The notes beneath the pieces were generated by a model, which worked only from the letters and a program-made list of their open reading frames with translations, was not told where the DNA came from and made no database searches. The translations under genes and the position numbers were made by a program. From NCBI RefSeq assembly GCF_000702625.1, contig NZ_JNIS01000001.1:2732001-2796000 (forward strand): a DNA stretch of 64,000 nucleotides, written 5' to 3'. Source of the DNA: Exiguobacterium oxidotolerans JCM 12280. GTDB taxonomy: Bacteria; Bacillota; Bacilli; Exiguobacteriales; Exiguobacteriaceae. Below are positions 25,402-34,227 of this stretch, piece after piece; positions within the stretch are counted from its first letter, which is position 1, and each line of letters starts with the position of its first letter.

Positions 25402-25758
25402 ATGAAGTATGTGTTACGTTTGTTGTACGGTGGAGGATTATTATTTGCTGGGGTCGGTCATTTTCGAAACGAAAAAGGATTTGTCAGCATCATGCCGTCC
25501 TTTATTCCGTTTAAGCGGTTTTTCGTTCAAGTGACGGGTATCATCGAAGTACTATACGGTTTGATGTTGTTGACAGGTAAAGGTGTCGACATCGTCCGCA
25601 AGACACTACCTGGTTTTTTGTATGCCGTGTTGCCGGCGAATGTCAACATGGCCGTCAATCCGCAACCGATCAACGGTAAAAAATTGCCAGCCTGGGCGTT
25701 ATGGACACGTTTGCCGCTACAATGGGTCTTAATCGCCTTAGCCAAACGTCTGAAATGA
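25402..25758 (+). CDS. DoxX-like small membrane protein
   Basis: A 118-residue protein with three to four hydrophobic segments. The opening KYVLRLLYGGGLLFAGVGHF and the VTGIIEVLYGLMLL segment are characteristic of the DoxX-like family (COG4270 type). Function of the subgroup is not established; relatives are linked to redox or detoxification. ATG 25402 is preferred over earlier in-frame starts because the GGGGAG site is 9 bp ahead of it. A terminator follows. Confidence 0.7.
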   Translation: MKYVLRLLYGGGLLFAGVGHFRNEKGFVSIMPSFIPFKRFFVQVTGIIEVLYGLMLLTGKGVDIVRKTLPGFLYAVLPANVNMAVNPQPINGKKLPAWALWTRLPLQWVLIALAKRLK

Positions 25759-25761
25759 AAT

Positions 25762-25797
25762 GAAGCCGCCGAGTCGATGTGATTCGGCGGCTTTCTT
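25762..25797. terminator. Bidirectional terminator between DoxX-like and SGNH genes
   Basis: AAGCCGCCGA and TTCGGCGGCTT around a ten-base loop, then CTTT; it separates two convergent genes. Confidence 0.8.
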
Positions 25798-25801
25798 TAG
25801 A

Positions 25802-26566
25802 TTAAAAACGTTTATTGACAGCGAGCAGGGAAGCTTTCGCAATTTGTTCGTACGTTGAATCATTCGGGTGGAACTGATCACTTGAGAGATCGCGTTTGAC
25901 ATCACGGACTAGGTTGAACGTATCGATGACTTCAATATCATATTCGAGTCCGAGTTGACGCGACTCGGCATTCCAATTTTGGACGATTGCGTCAAATGCC
26001 TCACCATTTTCACTGGCACGGAAAGGATTATACAGTCCGACGTAGAAGATGACGGCATCGGGATTTTCATCTCGGAGAATTTTAAAGGTCTTCTCCAAGT
26101 TGGTTTGAGCTGATTTAATCGTATCAGCAGTCTTTTTTGCATCAAAGTTTGCGACACCTTCACCACGGTTGAACAAATCATTCCCGCCAATCGTCACCGA
26201 AATGACTTTTGCCTGGCTAAGGGAGCGGAGGACTTCTTTTTGTTCAAGTTGCTTCAGTAAATCTTCCGTCCGGGCTCCGCTGACGGCGAGATTTTGGAAA
26301 CGTTCGACGGTGTTGTCTTTTTTAAGTTCTTGACCGACGATTGCTGCATAACTGTTTCCGTTCGAAGCACCGACGCCGCGTGTCAACGAGTCACCTAAAG
26401 CGACGTAAGTCCCGCCTTTTGCAACGGGTTCTTCTTTCGTTGGTGTCAAGACCGCCCGTTTTGGTGGATTAACGACGTCGTTATAGGCGCTTGCAAATCC
26501 GTACCCGAAAAGTGCGGTCAAGATGAGCGAAACGCTTAAAAATAAAGGCCAAGCATATCGTTTCAT
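25802..26566 (-). CDS. SGNH/GDSL-family hydrolase (YpmR-like), membrane-anchored
   Basis: A 254-residue esterase-fold protein. Residues 4-28 are an uncleaved signal or anchor (WPLFLSVSLILTALFGYGF). All four SGNH blocks are visible: Ser in ALGDSLTRGVG (near 58), Gly in LAVSGARTEDLL, Asn in SVTIGGNDLF and Asp-His in SDQFHPND near the end. It matches YpmR of Bacillus in layout. Natural substrates could be lipids or wall-linked acyl groups. AGGAGGAACG precedes the start. Confidence 0.88.
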   Translation of the reverse strand: MKRYAWPLFLSVSLILTALFGYGFASAYNDVVNPPKRAVLTPTKEEPVAKGGTYVALGDSLTRGVGASNGNSYAAIVGQELKKDNTVERFQNLAVSGARTEDLLKQLEQKEVLRSLSQAKVISVTIGGNDLFNRGEGVANFDAKKTADTIKSAQTNLEKTFKILRDENPDAVIFYVGLYNPFRASENGEAFDAIVQNWNAESRQLGLEYDIEVIDTFNLVRDVKRDLSSDQFHPNDSTYEQIAKASLLAVNKRF

Positions 26567-26692
26567 GAATCGTTCCTCCTTTTACTGTTACGATGATTGT
26601 AGCAAAACTTTAGGAAATGTGCGGTTTTGAAGTGCTTAAACAAGTCAAATCATTCATTATTCCGCTAGAATAGACCATAAGAGGTGAGAAAC

Positions 26693-27613
26693 GTGAATCC
26701 AACTGTAAAATTAGAATCGGTCACGAAGGTGATCGGAAAGAAAACAATTATTGATAACATTTCGTTTGAAATCTTCCCTGGAGAAGTCTTCGGATTTCTT
26801 GGACCGAATGGTGCCGGGAAAACAACGACGATCCGGATGCTCGTCGGATTGATTAAGCCGACGTCGGGTAAAATCACGGTCTGTGATTTTGATGTCCGCA
26901 AACAATTTGTCCAAGCGATGGAACGAATTGGTTCGATCGTCGAAAACCCAGAGCTTTACAAATACTTGAGTGGGCGCGAAAACTTGCGTGTCTTCGCCCG
27001 GATGTTACCGAATGTCGATGAAGCTCGGATTCAAGAAGTCATTGACTTAGTCGACTTGACGGCGCGGGTCGACGATCAAGTCCGGACGTATTCCCTCGGG
27101 ATGCGTCAGCGCCTTGGGATCGCCCAAGCCTTGCTCGGTCGTCCAAGTGTTTTGATACTCGATGAACCAACAAACGGACTCGATCCGATGGGGATTCGTG
27201 ATTTACGTCAATTCATCCGGAAACTCGTTGATGAGACAGGATTATCGGTTTTAGTCTCGAGCCACATCCTGGCTGAGATTGAGATGCTCGCTGACCGGGT
27301 CGCCATCATGAGTTACGGCAAAATCGTTCAAGTCGGGACGGTCAAGGAGCTCGTCGAGTCGCTTGCGCCAGGTGTCGACTGGCGGGTCGATGATGCCTTT
27401 AAAGCGAATGAAATTTTATCTGCGTCTGAAGACGTCCAAGTCTCTGAAGTCGTTGATGCGAATACCGTCCATACATTGATGGATTCAAGTAAGACACCGG
27501 CACTCAACAAACAGCTGTTTGAAGCCGGCGTCGAAGTCTGGACGATTGAACGAAAAGTCCAGACGCTCGAAGATCTCTTCATCACACTGACAGGGGGAGA
27601 TCATATTGCGTAA
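26693..27613 (+). CDS. ABC transporter ATP-binding protein
   Basis: A 306-residue ATPase of the ABC-2 exporter class: Walker A GPNGAGKTTTIRML, signature YSLGMRQRLGIAQAL, Walker B VLILDEPTNGLDPMG and the His switch SSHILAE. The ~70-residue C-terminal extension is normal for the antibiotic/Na+ exporter group. The start is read as GTG 26693 with AGAGGTGAG ahead of it; the in-frame GTG at 26684 lies within that site. It overlaps the permease start by 8 bp, so the two are coupled. The substrate is unknown. Confidence 0.9.
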   Translation: MNPTVKLESVTKVIGKKTIIDNISFEIFPGEVFGFLGPNGAGKTTTIRMLVGLIKPTSGKITVCDFDVRKQFVQAMERIGSIVENPELYKYLSGRENLRVFARMLPNVDEARIQEVIDLVDLTARVDDQVRTYSLGMRQRLGIAQALLGRPSVLILDEPTNGLDPMGIRDLRQFIRKLVDETGLSVLVSSHILAEIEMLADRVAIMSYGKIVQVGTVKELVESLAPGVDWRVDDAFKANEILSASEDVQVSEVVDANTVHTLMDSSKTPALNKQLFEAGVEVWTIERKVQTLEDLFITLTGGDHIA

Positions 27614-28604
27614 TCCGAACATGCTTGGTCTCGTCCGCAACGAAGTGACGAAAATTGCTTCGAAAAAACGTTTTGCCGTCGTCGCAATCATTTTAGTCGT
27701 TCTTGTCTCGATGTTTACGTATGCGCAGTATCGTGACATTCAAGAACAAATTAAGAAACAAGGAACGCTCGATTGGCGTGTCGAACTGCAACAAGATATC
27801 GTCGATACACAGAATCGACTGGCTTCGAGCAGTATTCAAGACGAGTTCCGCCAGTTTTTAGAATTTGATTTAAAACAGAATCAATACTATCTCGACAATG
27901 ATATCAATCCGAACTACCCGGGTGCACCGACGTTCATCCGGATTTTCTTCTCGCAAGGATTAACGTTAATCTTGCCGCTCTTCATCATCGTCATCATGGC
28001 GGACATCGTCAGCGGGGAGCAAAACGACGGGACGATCAAGACGCTCTTGTCGCGGCCGGTCCGGCGCTGGAAAATCTTGATGGCGAAATGGATCACGGTC
28101 TTACTCTATACCTCGATGCTGATGGCATTGACCGCGTTCGTCTGTTACGCGATTTCCGGCATCGTCCTCGGGTATGACGGCTGGACCGCCCCGATTTTGA
28201 CCGGGTTCCAAGCTTCGCCGAGCGGGACGTTCTCGACCGAGTTCGTGCATACGATTCCGATGTGGGAATACCTCTTGATGGCAATCGGTCTCGCCTGGAT
28301 CGTCACAGCCGTCGTCGGAACGATTGCGTTGATGGTCTCTGTCCTCGTCAAGAATACGGCGACCGGGATTGGCATCATGATGGCAGTCTTGATTTCCGGA
28401 ACATTGTTGACGACACTCGGTTCGAGCTGGACAAGTTCGAAATACCTCGTTAACGTCAACTTTGGACTAATCAATTATCTGGATGGTCAAGCACCACCGA
28501 TTGAAGGCATGACGTTGCCGTTCTCGCTTGCCGTCCTTGGCTGTTGGACAGTCGCGACACTTGGGATCGCTTTCTGGAACTTTACGCAAAAAGATATGTA
28601 TTAA
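27606..28604 (+). CDS. ABC-2 type transporter permease
   Basis: A 332-residue membrane partner of the preceding ATPase. It has one N-terminal helix (FAVVAIILVVLVSMFTYA), a ~90-residue extracytoplasmic segment rich in Gln and Asn, then five membrane helices, with the cytoplasmic coupling stretch DGTIKTLLSRPVRRWKIL. This is the layout of the NatB/YtrC-like permeases. TTG 27606 is used as start, with GGGGGAG six bases ahead. A strong terminator follows. Confidence 0.88.
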   Translation: MRNPNMLGLVRNEVTKIASKKRFAVVAIILVVLVSMFTYAQYRDIQEQIKKQGTLDWRVELQQDIVDTQNRLASSSIQDEFRQFLEFDLKQNQYYLDNDINPNYPGAPTFIRIFFSQGLTLILPLFIIVIMADIVSGEQNDGTIKTLLSRPVRRWKILMAKWITVLLYTSMLMALTAFVCYAISGIVLGYDGWTAPILTGFQASPSGTFSTEFVHTIPMWEYLLMAIGLAWIVTAVVGTIALMVSVLVKNTATGIGIMMAVLISGTLLTTLGSSWTSSKYLVNVNFGLINYLDGQAPPIEGMTLPFSLAVLGCWTVATLGIAFWNFTQKDMY

Positions 28605-28605
28605 T

Positions 28606-28737
28606 CAAAAAAACCCCCTGTCCCGAATTCGGAACAGGGGGTTTTCGCAACGAGCAAGCCCGTCACTTGGAATCGAGAGGCAGTGCCTCTAACAGAAAGC
28701 CGATGCAGGTCAACTTCCGCGCTACGTACCAATCGTA
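28606..28737 (-). ncRNA. Candidate small RNA, about 130 nt, unassigned
   Basis: A promoter at 28743-28771 and a terminator at 28608-28645 frame a stretch on the reverse strand without a reading frame. It can form AGAGGC-ACT-GCCTCT (about 28675-28689) and a second short stem, then the terminator stem AACCCCCTGT/ACAGGGGGTT with seven T in this direction. It does not match 6S, SRP, tmRNA or RNase P RNA as far as I can tell. It lies antisense to nothing, between the ABC permease and a small ORF, 1.3 kb from hfq. Confidence 0.5.
28608..28645. terminator. Bidirectional terminator of the ABC operon and the small RNA
   Basis: AACCCCCTGT and ACAGGGGGTT with the palindromic loop TCCGAATTCGGA region; T tracts on both strands. 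Confidence 0.9.
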
Positions 28738-28742
28738 TCTTA

Positions 28743-28771
28743 ATCATAGCGATTCCATTAATTGGTGTCAA
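28743..28771 (-). promoter_or_regulatory. Consensus sigma-A promoter on the reverse strand
   Basis: Reverse strand TTGACA (28766-28771) and TATGAT (28743-28748) are exactly 17 bp apart, a near-perfect match with no coding sequence downstream of it. Confidence 0.75.
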
Positions 28772-28844
28772 ACCTGCTCGAATGGGTTTACAGAAGCTTT
28801 AATTTGTAAAAAGGTAGATAACAGGTAAAAGAGGAGGGGCTAGG

Positions 28845-28937
28845 ATGGCGGATTGGGGAATTATGTTGACGGGGTTAGTGATTTGCGGCTGGTGTGTATT
28901 CAGCGCGATTTATGACGACTTCATTCGTCGTGTTTAA
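28845..28937 (+). CDS. Thirty-residue single-span membrane peptide
   Basis: Encodes MADWGIMLTGLVICGWCVFS followed by AIYDDFIRRV. Residues 5-23 form one hydrophobic segment with two Cys; the tail is charged, DDFIRR. The ribosome site AGAGGAGGGG lies 6-8 bases before the ATG and a terminator follows the stop, so a complete gene frame is present despite its size. I do not recognise the family. Small single-span peptides of this type often modulate a membrane partner; the neighbours (ABC exporter, miaA) give no clear hint. Confidence 0.6.
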   Translation: MADWGIMLTGLVICGWCVFSAIYDDFIRRV

Positions 28938-28958
28938 TCGTGTGAATCGTAACAAGTA

Positions 28959-28999
28959 GGGTACATGTCCTTTTTCTTCAGGATAGGTGCTCTTTTTTT
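28959..28999 (+). terminator. Terminator after the small membrane peptide
   Basis: GGGTACATGTCCT pairs with AGGATAGGTGCTC (one mismatch, some G-U), followed by seven T. Confidence 0.65.
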
Positions 29000-29079
29000 G
29001 TCTCAAAACGGCTACGGCAGAACCATGAATTATGGTACACTGACATCAAAAATGATCAGTGTAGGAATGGTGATGTAAA

Positions 29080-30030
29080 GTGAAACAACCAGTCATCGTC
29101 ATCGTCGGTCCGACTGCGGTCGGAAAAACGAAGACAGGTATAGAATTAGCGAAGCGCTTGAACGGTGAAATCATCTCCGGTGACTCCGTCCAGGTCTATC
29201 AAGGAATGGACATCGGTTCAGCGAAAGTGACAGAAGAAGAAATGGACGGTGTAGCGCATCATATGCTCGATCTTGTCAATCCGGATAATGAGATGAGTGT
29301 TGCTCGTTTTCAGACGCTAGCACGTCAGGCGATTGCGGACATTGCAAATCGAGGGAAAATACCGATCATCGTCGGCGGGACCGGGTTATACATCCGGGCG
29401 ATTTTGTATGACTATCAATTTACAGCACAAGCGGAAAATAAAGAGTTGCGGCAGGAGCTGGAACAGTTTGCAGCGGAGCAAGGCGCAGATGCACTCCATG
29501 CCCGCTTGCGTCAACTCGATCCGAATCGGGCAGAGGAAATTCATCCGAACAATGTACAACGGGTCGTCCGGGCGATTGAAGTCGCCGAGAGTGGACAGAC
29601 ACAAACGTCCGGTAGTGAACCGAGCTTATATGAGAGCTTGCTGTTTGTCTTACATATGGACGACCGGGATCGCTTATATGACCGAATCAATGAGCGGGTC
29701 GATTTGATGGTGGGGCAGGGACTCGTCGAGGAAGTCCGGCGGCTTGTTGACGCCGGCTTCGCCGATACAAAAGCGATGCAAGCGATTGGTTACAAGGAAA
29801 TCGTCCCTGTTTTAAGTGGTGCACCACTTGAACCGGCGGTCGAACAGTTGAAACGTAACACGCGACGCTTCGCAAAACGGCAATTAACGTGGTTCCGTCA
29901 TCAATTTGATGGCGTTTGGGTAGAAATGGGAACGATTTCATTTGAACAAAACTTCAAAATTATCTATGATAGAACAGTAGGGTTTCTGAAAGCGGTTAAC
30001 TCGGACTGGCCTGAAGACAGAAACAGATAA
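29080..30030 (+). CDS. miaA: tRNA dimethylallyltransferase
   Basis: A 316-residue enzyme that adds a dimethylallyl group to A37 of tRNAs reading UNN codons. P-loop [11 protein letters not shown] at residues 9-19; the conserved [22 protein letters not shown] and the [13 protein letters not shown] signature follow, with [14 protein letters not shown] near 270. Length is normal. The GTG start is supported by the family N-terminus VIVIVGPTA. It is followed after 22 bp by hfq, the widespread miaA-hfq operon. Confidence 0.96.
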   Translation: MKQPVIVIVGPTAVGKTKTGIELAKRLNGEIISGDSVQVYQGMDIGSAKVTEEEMDGVAHHMLDLVNPDNEMSVARFQTLARQAIADIANRGKIPIIVGGTGLYIRAILYDYQFTAQAENKELRQELEQFAAEQGADALHARLRQLDPNRAEEIHPNNVQRVVRAIEVAESGQTQTSGSEPSLYESLLFVLHMDDRDRLYDRINERVDLMVGQGLVEEVRRLVDAGFADTKAMQAIGYKEIVPVLSGAPLEPAVEQLKRNTRRFAKRQLTWFRHQFDGVWVEMGTISFEQNFKIIYDRTVGFLKAVNSDWPEDRNR

Positions 30031-30052
30031 AATAGAGGGGGCACGGGGTCTT

Positions 30053-30301
30053 ATGAAAGCGACATACAACATTCAAGACTATTTTTTAAATCAATTACGA
30101 AAAGATGCGGTTCCAACAACCGTCTTCTTAATCAGTGGGTATCAATTACGGGGATTAATCAAATCATTTGATAACTTCACGGTCATCTTAGAATCAGAAG
30201 GAAAACAACAACTGATTTATAAGCATGCCATCTCGACGTTCGCGCCGGCACGTAACGTGACGTTGTACGAACAAGAGGAAACGGAAGAAGTATCGCGTTA
30301 A
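30053..30301 (+). CDS. hfq: RNA chaperone Hfq
   Basis: An 82-residue Sm-like protein that forms a hexameric ring and binds small RNAs. Sm1 motif [20 protein letters not shown] and Sm2 motif with the RNA-contacting YKHAIST are intact. The N-terminus [13 protein letters not shown] is typical. The C-terminal tail is short, as in other Firmicutes. It is co-transcribed with miaA and ends at a terminator at 30348. Confidence 0.97.
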   Translation: MKATYNIQDYFLNQLRKDAVPTTVFLISGYQLRGLIKSFDNFTVILESEGKQQLIYKHAISTFAPARNVTLYEQEETEEVSR

Positions 30302-30347
30302 ACAAGACGACCGCGGGGGCCGTCTTGTACGAATTGCAATCCATTTA

Positions 30348-30387
30348 GATGAAAGGTCGCTGCGAAGTGACTTTTCATCTTTTTTTG
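30348..30387 (+). terminator. Terminator of miaA-hfq
   Basis: GATGAAAGGTC pairs with GACTTTTCATC (one G-U) and is followed by seven T. A further inverted pair, ACAAGACG/CGTCTTGT, lies just before it (30302-30329). Confidence 0.85.
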
Positions 30388-30457
30388 TGGAGGATGACGA
30401 ATGATACAGGAAAAAGTTGCTGGCGTCTTGTACCGACTCGCCTTCACAGCGCATTCA

Positions 30458-31432
30458 TCATAATAACTCTTTTAACTCGTCGAAGGCTTCCGCGTATCGT
30501 CTTAACGAGACGTCTTTATAGAGACATGTCTTCGTCAGGCGGTCGTCTGTCGTCATCTCGTCGAAATACGTCTTTAGGATAAAGCTGTTGCGGAGCATCG
30601 ACGGCGTGATCAACCGTTTATTATCCGACCGTTCATTGAGTTGCCGCATCATTTTCGTGATCATGACGATCGAAAGCTGTTTCGGCGCATTTTTACTGTA
30701 GAGCCAGCGGAACGTCATCCGGGCGAAGTCGAAGGCGACGAAAAACGGGTCCGTTGTATGATACCGTGGACGGACAGGTTCCGGAACGGTCTTCAAGTAA
30801 CGAAGCATGACGTCCTGATCCTCGCGCTCGATTTGTAGTTTATACGTGTTCCCGAGCCGGTCGTGGACGAGCATCTCTTGCTGGGCAAAATTGAGGTCTT
30901 GCATCTTCAGTCCGATGATGTGGTGAACACGTAATCCGTACCGGTAGAACAATCGTAAAATCAATTCGTTGCGGTCGATCAAGTAGGGACGGGCGACGAG
31001 CTGGTGATCGGTCAAACCGCGGTCGGACTGATTCGTCCGGATCAACTGGTCATATTCTTCCTGTGAAGCGACATGGTGTGGACCGAGCTCATGGGTCGGT
31101 TGGGCATATTCAATCAGTTTTGCTTTTGATTGTCGGATTTGATAGTTCAGTTGATTGATGACGGTGACGATTCGGGCGACCGTCGCTTGTTTATAAAGTT
31201 TTTCCTCAATCAAGTATTCGTTGATGAATGTCTTCCAGGAATCGAGCGGAATCGCTTTAAAATCATCAATCGTCTCGAACGGTTGGTCGACTTCCGTCAT
31301 GTAGCGGTGGACCTCGATTAAATCATAGCGGTACCGCCGGACGGTTGAGTCTTGTCGCCCGCTGACCGTCAAATAGAGGAGATACCGTTCGATGAACTCG
31401 GGCAACGTATAATCCAGTCGTTCGCGTGCCAT
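30458..31432 (-). CDS. Tyrosine recombinase-like protein with altered catalytic motif
   Basis: A 324-residue protein with the two-part layout of XerC/integrases: an N-terminal SAM-like DNA-binding domain (SGRQDSTVRRYRYDLIEVHRY, ~25-45) and a C-terminal catalytic domain. Box I Arg168 in YRYGLRVHHI and a Tyr313 in SLRRYAEAF are present, but box II reads ITPSMLRNSF: the His of HxLRH is Ser278, and the His before the tyrosine is also missing. Activity is therefore doubtful. No attachment repeats or prophage genes are near, and it stands alone between hfq and hflX on the opposite strand, within a conserved gene order. Confidence 0.75.
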   Translation of the reverse strand: MARERLDYTLPEFIERYLLYLTVSGRQDSTVRRYRYDLIEVHRYMTEVDQPFETIDDFKAIPLDSWKTFINEYLIEEKLYKQATVARIVTVINQLNYQIRQSKAKLIEYAQPTHELGPHHVASQEEYDQLIRTNQSDRGLTDHQLVARPYLIDRNELILRLFYRYGLRVHHIIGLKMQDLNFAQQEMLVHDRLGNTYKLQIEREDQDVMLRYLKTVPEPVRPRYHTTDPFFVAFDFARMTFRWLYSKNAPKQLSIVMITKMMRQLNERSDNKRLITPSMLRNSFILKTYFDEMTTDDRLTKTCLYKDVSLRRYAEAFDELKELL

Positions 31433-31566
31433 GTTCCGCCTCCTTCAAACTTGTTATTCTTATCATAAACCGAACGAATGTTTCCTGTCCAAAAAAGTTC
31501 AGACGTGTAGCGGCGTGTGGTATGATTAGGGACGCAGAATGTCTTTATCTTGAAAGGAATGATTTT

Positions 31567-32808
31567 ATGTCAGAACGCGTTATTGTCGTCGGTTGTCAGC
31601 TCCCCGATGTGCCAGACCATATTTATGCAGAATCGGTCGCGGAGCTTGAAGCACTCGTCACGACTGCGCACGGAGTCGTCGTTGGACGACTCGATCAAAA
31701 ACGGCAAGCAGTCGATCGGCGTACGTTTATCGGAAAAGGGAAGGTCGAGGAACTGGTCGCGCTAGCGGAAGAACTCGAACCGGATTTAATTATTTTTAAT
31801 GCAGAAGTTACTCCCGGTCAGATGAAGAACATCCGGATTGCACTTGAAGACCCGGAATCAATTAAATTGATTGACCGGACACAGTTGATTCTCGATATCT
31901 TTGCCGGACGTGCCCAGTCACGGGAAGGGAAACTGCAAGTCGAGCTCGCGCAAATGAGTTATTTGTTACCGCGTCTCAGTGGACAAGGAACGCAACTGTC
32001 ACGTCTTGGTGGTGGGATCGGGACACGTGGTCCGGGTGAATCGAAACTTGAGACGGACCGTCGCCATATCCGTCGCCGTGTCGATGAAATCAAGAAACAG
32101 CTTGAGACATCGGTCGCGCACCGGGCCCGTTACCGGGAGCGTCGTAAAGAAAATCAGACGTTCCAAATCGCACTCGTCGGGTACACGAATGCCGGGAAGT
32201 CGACGATCTTCAATCGCTTGACGCACGCCGACACGTATGAAAAAAATGAATTGTTCGCGACGCTTGATCCATTGACACGTCAGTTCGATTTACCGGAAGG
32301 CGGACAAATCCTGTTGACGGATACGGTTGGATTCATCCAAGACCTTCCGACGAAATTGATTGCTGCCTTCCGTTCGACGCTGGAAGAGGTCCTCGAAGCC
32401 GATTTAATCATCCATGTCGTCGATGCCTCGAGTGAACACTATCTCAACCAAATGCAGACAACGAACGATGTCCTCGATGAGCTCGGAGCGGGTGAAATTC
32501 CGCAACTCGAAGTCTTCAATAAAAAAGACCAGTTGACAGACTTGTTCACCGGAGGAAAATTGCTGATCTCAGCACTCGATCCGACTGATATCGAACGGTT
32601 AACGCTCGAAATCGAAAAGTCGATTAGTGAGATTTTGGAATATCTCGAAATCCGGATTCCGGTCGAGGCGTTTGCTCACTATAACCCGGCAAAAGAAGTC
32701 ATGATGAATTTAAAAGAACAATATGAAGAGGATGGATCGGTCACGCTTAAAGGGTACTTGCGTAAAGACACGCGTCTCTACTCGACATTGAAACAATACG
32801 AGGTGTAA
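31567..32808 (+). CDS. hflX: GTPase HflX
   Basis: A 413-residue ribosome-associated GTPase that splits stalled ribosomes. The N-terminal glycine-rich domain contains GKGKVEELV and DRTQLILDIFAGRAQSREGKLQVELAQ; the G domain has G1 ALVGYTNAGKST, G3 DTVGFIQDLP and G4 NKKDQ. ATG 31567 is chosen since AAAGGAATG precedes it; the frame is open further upstream without a ribosome site. It is followed two bases later by the ynbB-like gene, so they form an operon. Confidence 0.95.
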   Translation: MSERVIVVGCQLPDVPDHIYAESVAELEALVTTAHGVVVGRLDQKRQAVDRRTFIGKGKVEELVALAEELEPDLIIFNAEVTPGQMKNIRIALEDPESIKLIDRTQLILDIFAGRAQSREGKLQVELAQMSYLLPRLSGQGTQLSRLGGGIGTRGPGESKLETDRRHIRRRVDEIKKQLETSVAHRARYRERRKENQTFQIALVGYTNAGKSTIFNRLTHADTYEKNELFATLDPLTRQFDLPEGGQILLTDTVGFIQDLPTKLIAAFRSTLEEVLEADLIIHVVDASSEHYLNQMQTTNDVLDELGAGEIPQLEVFNKKDQLTDLFTGGKLLISALDPTDIERLTLEIEKSISEILEYLEIRIPVEAFAHYNPAKEVMMNLKEQYEEDGSVTLKGYLRKDTRLYSTLKQYEV

Positions 32809-32810
32809 GC

Positions 32811-34088
32811 ATGTTTACAGAGTTAACGCATTATGAAACGATTCGCCCCTTCGTCGAGACGGCGGAGACGCGAATCGCTCCCGGTATCAAACGGACGCAA
32901 GAGATCGCGGAATACAATCAGTTCCGCGTCTTGAACGCGTTCCGGAAACACAAAGTCAGCGATTTCCACTTCATGCCGTCGACGGGTTACGGCTATAACG
33001 ATGAAGGGCGCGATACGCTCGAACGGATTTATGCCGACGTCTTTGGTGCAGAAGCCGGACTTTGTCGCGCCCAAATCATCAGTGGGACCCATGCGATTGG
33101 AATCGCCTTGTTCGGGTTACTCTTGCCGGGCGACGAATTGCTGTATATCACAGGCAAACCGTACGACACGCTCGAAGAAATCGTTGGCATCCGGGGTGAC
33201 GGGCGGGGCTCGTTAAAAGAACTCGGTGTCACCTATGACGTCGTCGAGATGAAACAGGCGGAGACGATTGATATCGATGCCGTTCTTGGCCGGATCACAA
33301 ACAAGACGAAAGTCATCGGGATTCAGCGGTCGAAAGGCTACGCGACACGGCGCAGTCTTCCGGTCGAAGAGATCGGTCAGGCGATTGCGGCGATTAAAGC
33401 CGCGCATCCGGACGTCATCGTCTTTGTCGACAACTGTTACGGTGAATTCGTCGAGACGATGGAACCGACCCATGTCGGGGCTGATTTGATGGCAGGCTCA
33501 CTGATTAAAAATCCGGGTGGGGGTCTCGCGAAAACAGGCGGTTACCTCGTCGGGCGGACGGACTTGATCGAACGGGCATCGTTCCGGATGACGACTCCCG
33601 GAATTGGTGCAGAAGCGGGCCCGTCGCTCTACTCGCTCCAAGACATGTATCAAGGGTTCTATATGGCGCCGCACACGGTCAGCCAGGCGTTGATGGGGGC
33701 GATGTTTACGTCGAGCATGATGGAGCAGTTCGGATTCGACACGGCACCGCATTACGCAGCAGAGCGGACGGATTTGATTCAATCGGTCTCTTTCCATGCC
33801 CCGGAACCGATGATTGCTTTTTGTCAGGCGATTCAAGCGGCGTCGCCGGTCAATGCTCATGCCTTACCGATTCCGGACTATATGCCGGGATATGCGGATG
33901 ATGTCATCATGGCAGCAGGGACGTTCATCCAAGGGTCGTCGATCGAATTGTCGGCCGACGGACCGATTCGTGCGCCCTATACGGCTTACGTCCAAGGCGG
34001 GTTGACATTTAGTCACGTCAAAATCGCCATCATTTCTGCCGTCGACCATTTGATGGAAAAACAATTGATTCCGCAAACGCGGGTTTAA
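32811..34088 (+). CDS. ynbB: Methionine gamma-lyase-like PLP enzyme (YnbB, aluminium resistance family)
   Basis: A 425-residue PLP-dependent enzyme of the cystathionine gamma-synthase fold, YnbB group. The PLP lysine is in AGSLIKNPGGGLAKTGGY; the preceding VDNCYGEF holds the PLP-ring Asp. The N-terminal FHFMPSTGYGYNDEGRDTLE is diagnostic for the group. The physiological reaction is not established; the name aluminium resistance comes from an early homolog. It overlaps nothing and lies 2 bp after hflX, as in other Bacillales, ahead of glnRA. Confidence 0.88.
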   Translation: MFTELTHYETIRPFVETAETRIAPGIKRTQEIAEYNQFRVLNAFRKHKVSDFHFMPSTGYGYNDEGRDTLERIYADVFGAEAGLCRAQIISGTHAIGIALFGLLLPGDELLYITGKPYDTLEEIVGIRGDGRGSLKELGVTYDVVEMKQAETIDIDAVLGRITNKTKVIGIQRSKGYATRRSLPVEEIGQAIAAIKAAHPDVIVFVDNCYGEFVETMEPTHVGADLMAGSLIKNPGGGLAKTGGYLVGRTDLIERASFRMTTPGIGAEAGPSLYSLQDMYQGFYMAPHTVSQALMGAMFTSSMMEQFGFDTAPHYAAERTDLIQSVSFHAPEPMIAFCQAIQAASPVNAHALPIPDYMPGYADDVIMAAGTFIQGSSIELSADGPIRAPYTAYVQGGLTFSHVKIAIISAVDHLMEKQLIPQTRV

Positions 34089-34148
34089 AATAATTACAAA
34101 CTGTGAAAAGACCTTTGATGACAGGTTGTCTGACTTGTAGGAAAGTTG

Positions 34149-34175
34149 TGTTAACTTTCCTGACATAGCTTGACA
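34149..34175 (+). promoter_or_regulatory. GlnR/TnrA box and promoter -35 of glnRA
   Basis: TGTTA-N7-TGACA at 34149-34165 fits the GlnR/TnrA consensus TGTNAN7TNACA at every position. TTGACA (34170-34175) follows, with TATTCT 18 bp further. A weaker half-matching site, TGTGA-N7-TTTGA, is at 34102-34118. Autoregulation of glnRA through such sites is established in B. subtilis. Confidence 0.85.
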
Positions 34176-34227
34176 ACTTGCCTCACAGAGGTTTATTCTC
34201 ATGGAGTAAGGAAAAAGGAGGAACGAC

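Noticed and set aside
30401-30463. Twenty-codon forward frame after the hfq terminator, with GGAGG before it
   Set aside because: It overlaps the end of the reverse-strand recombinase gene and shows no recognisable feature; too short to support without conservation data.
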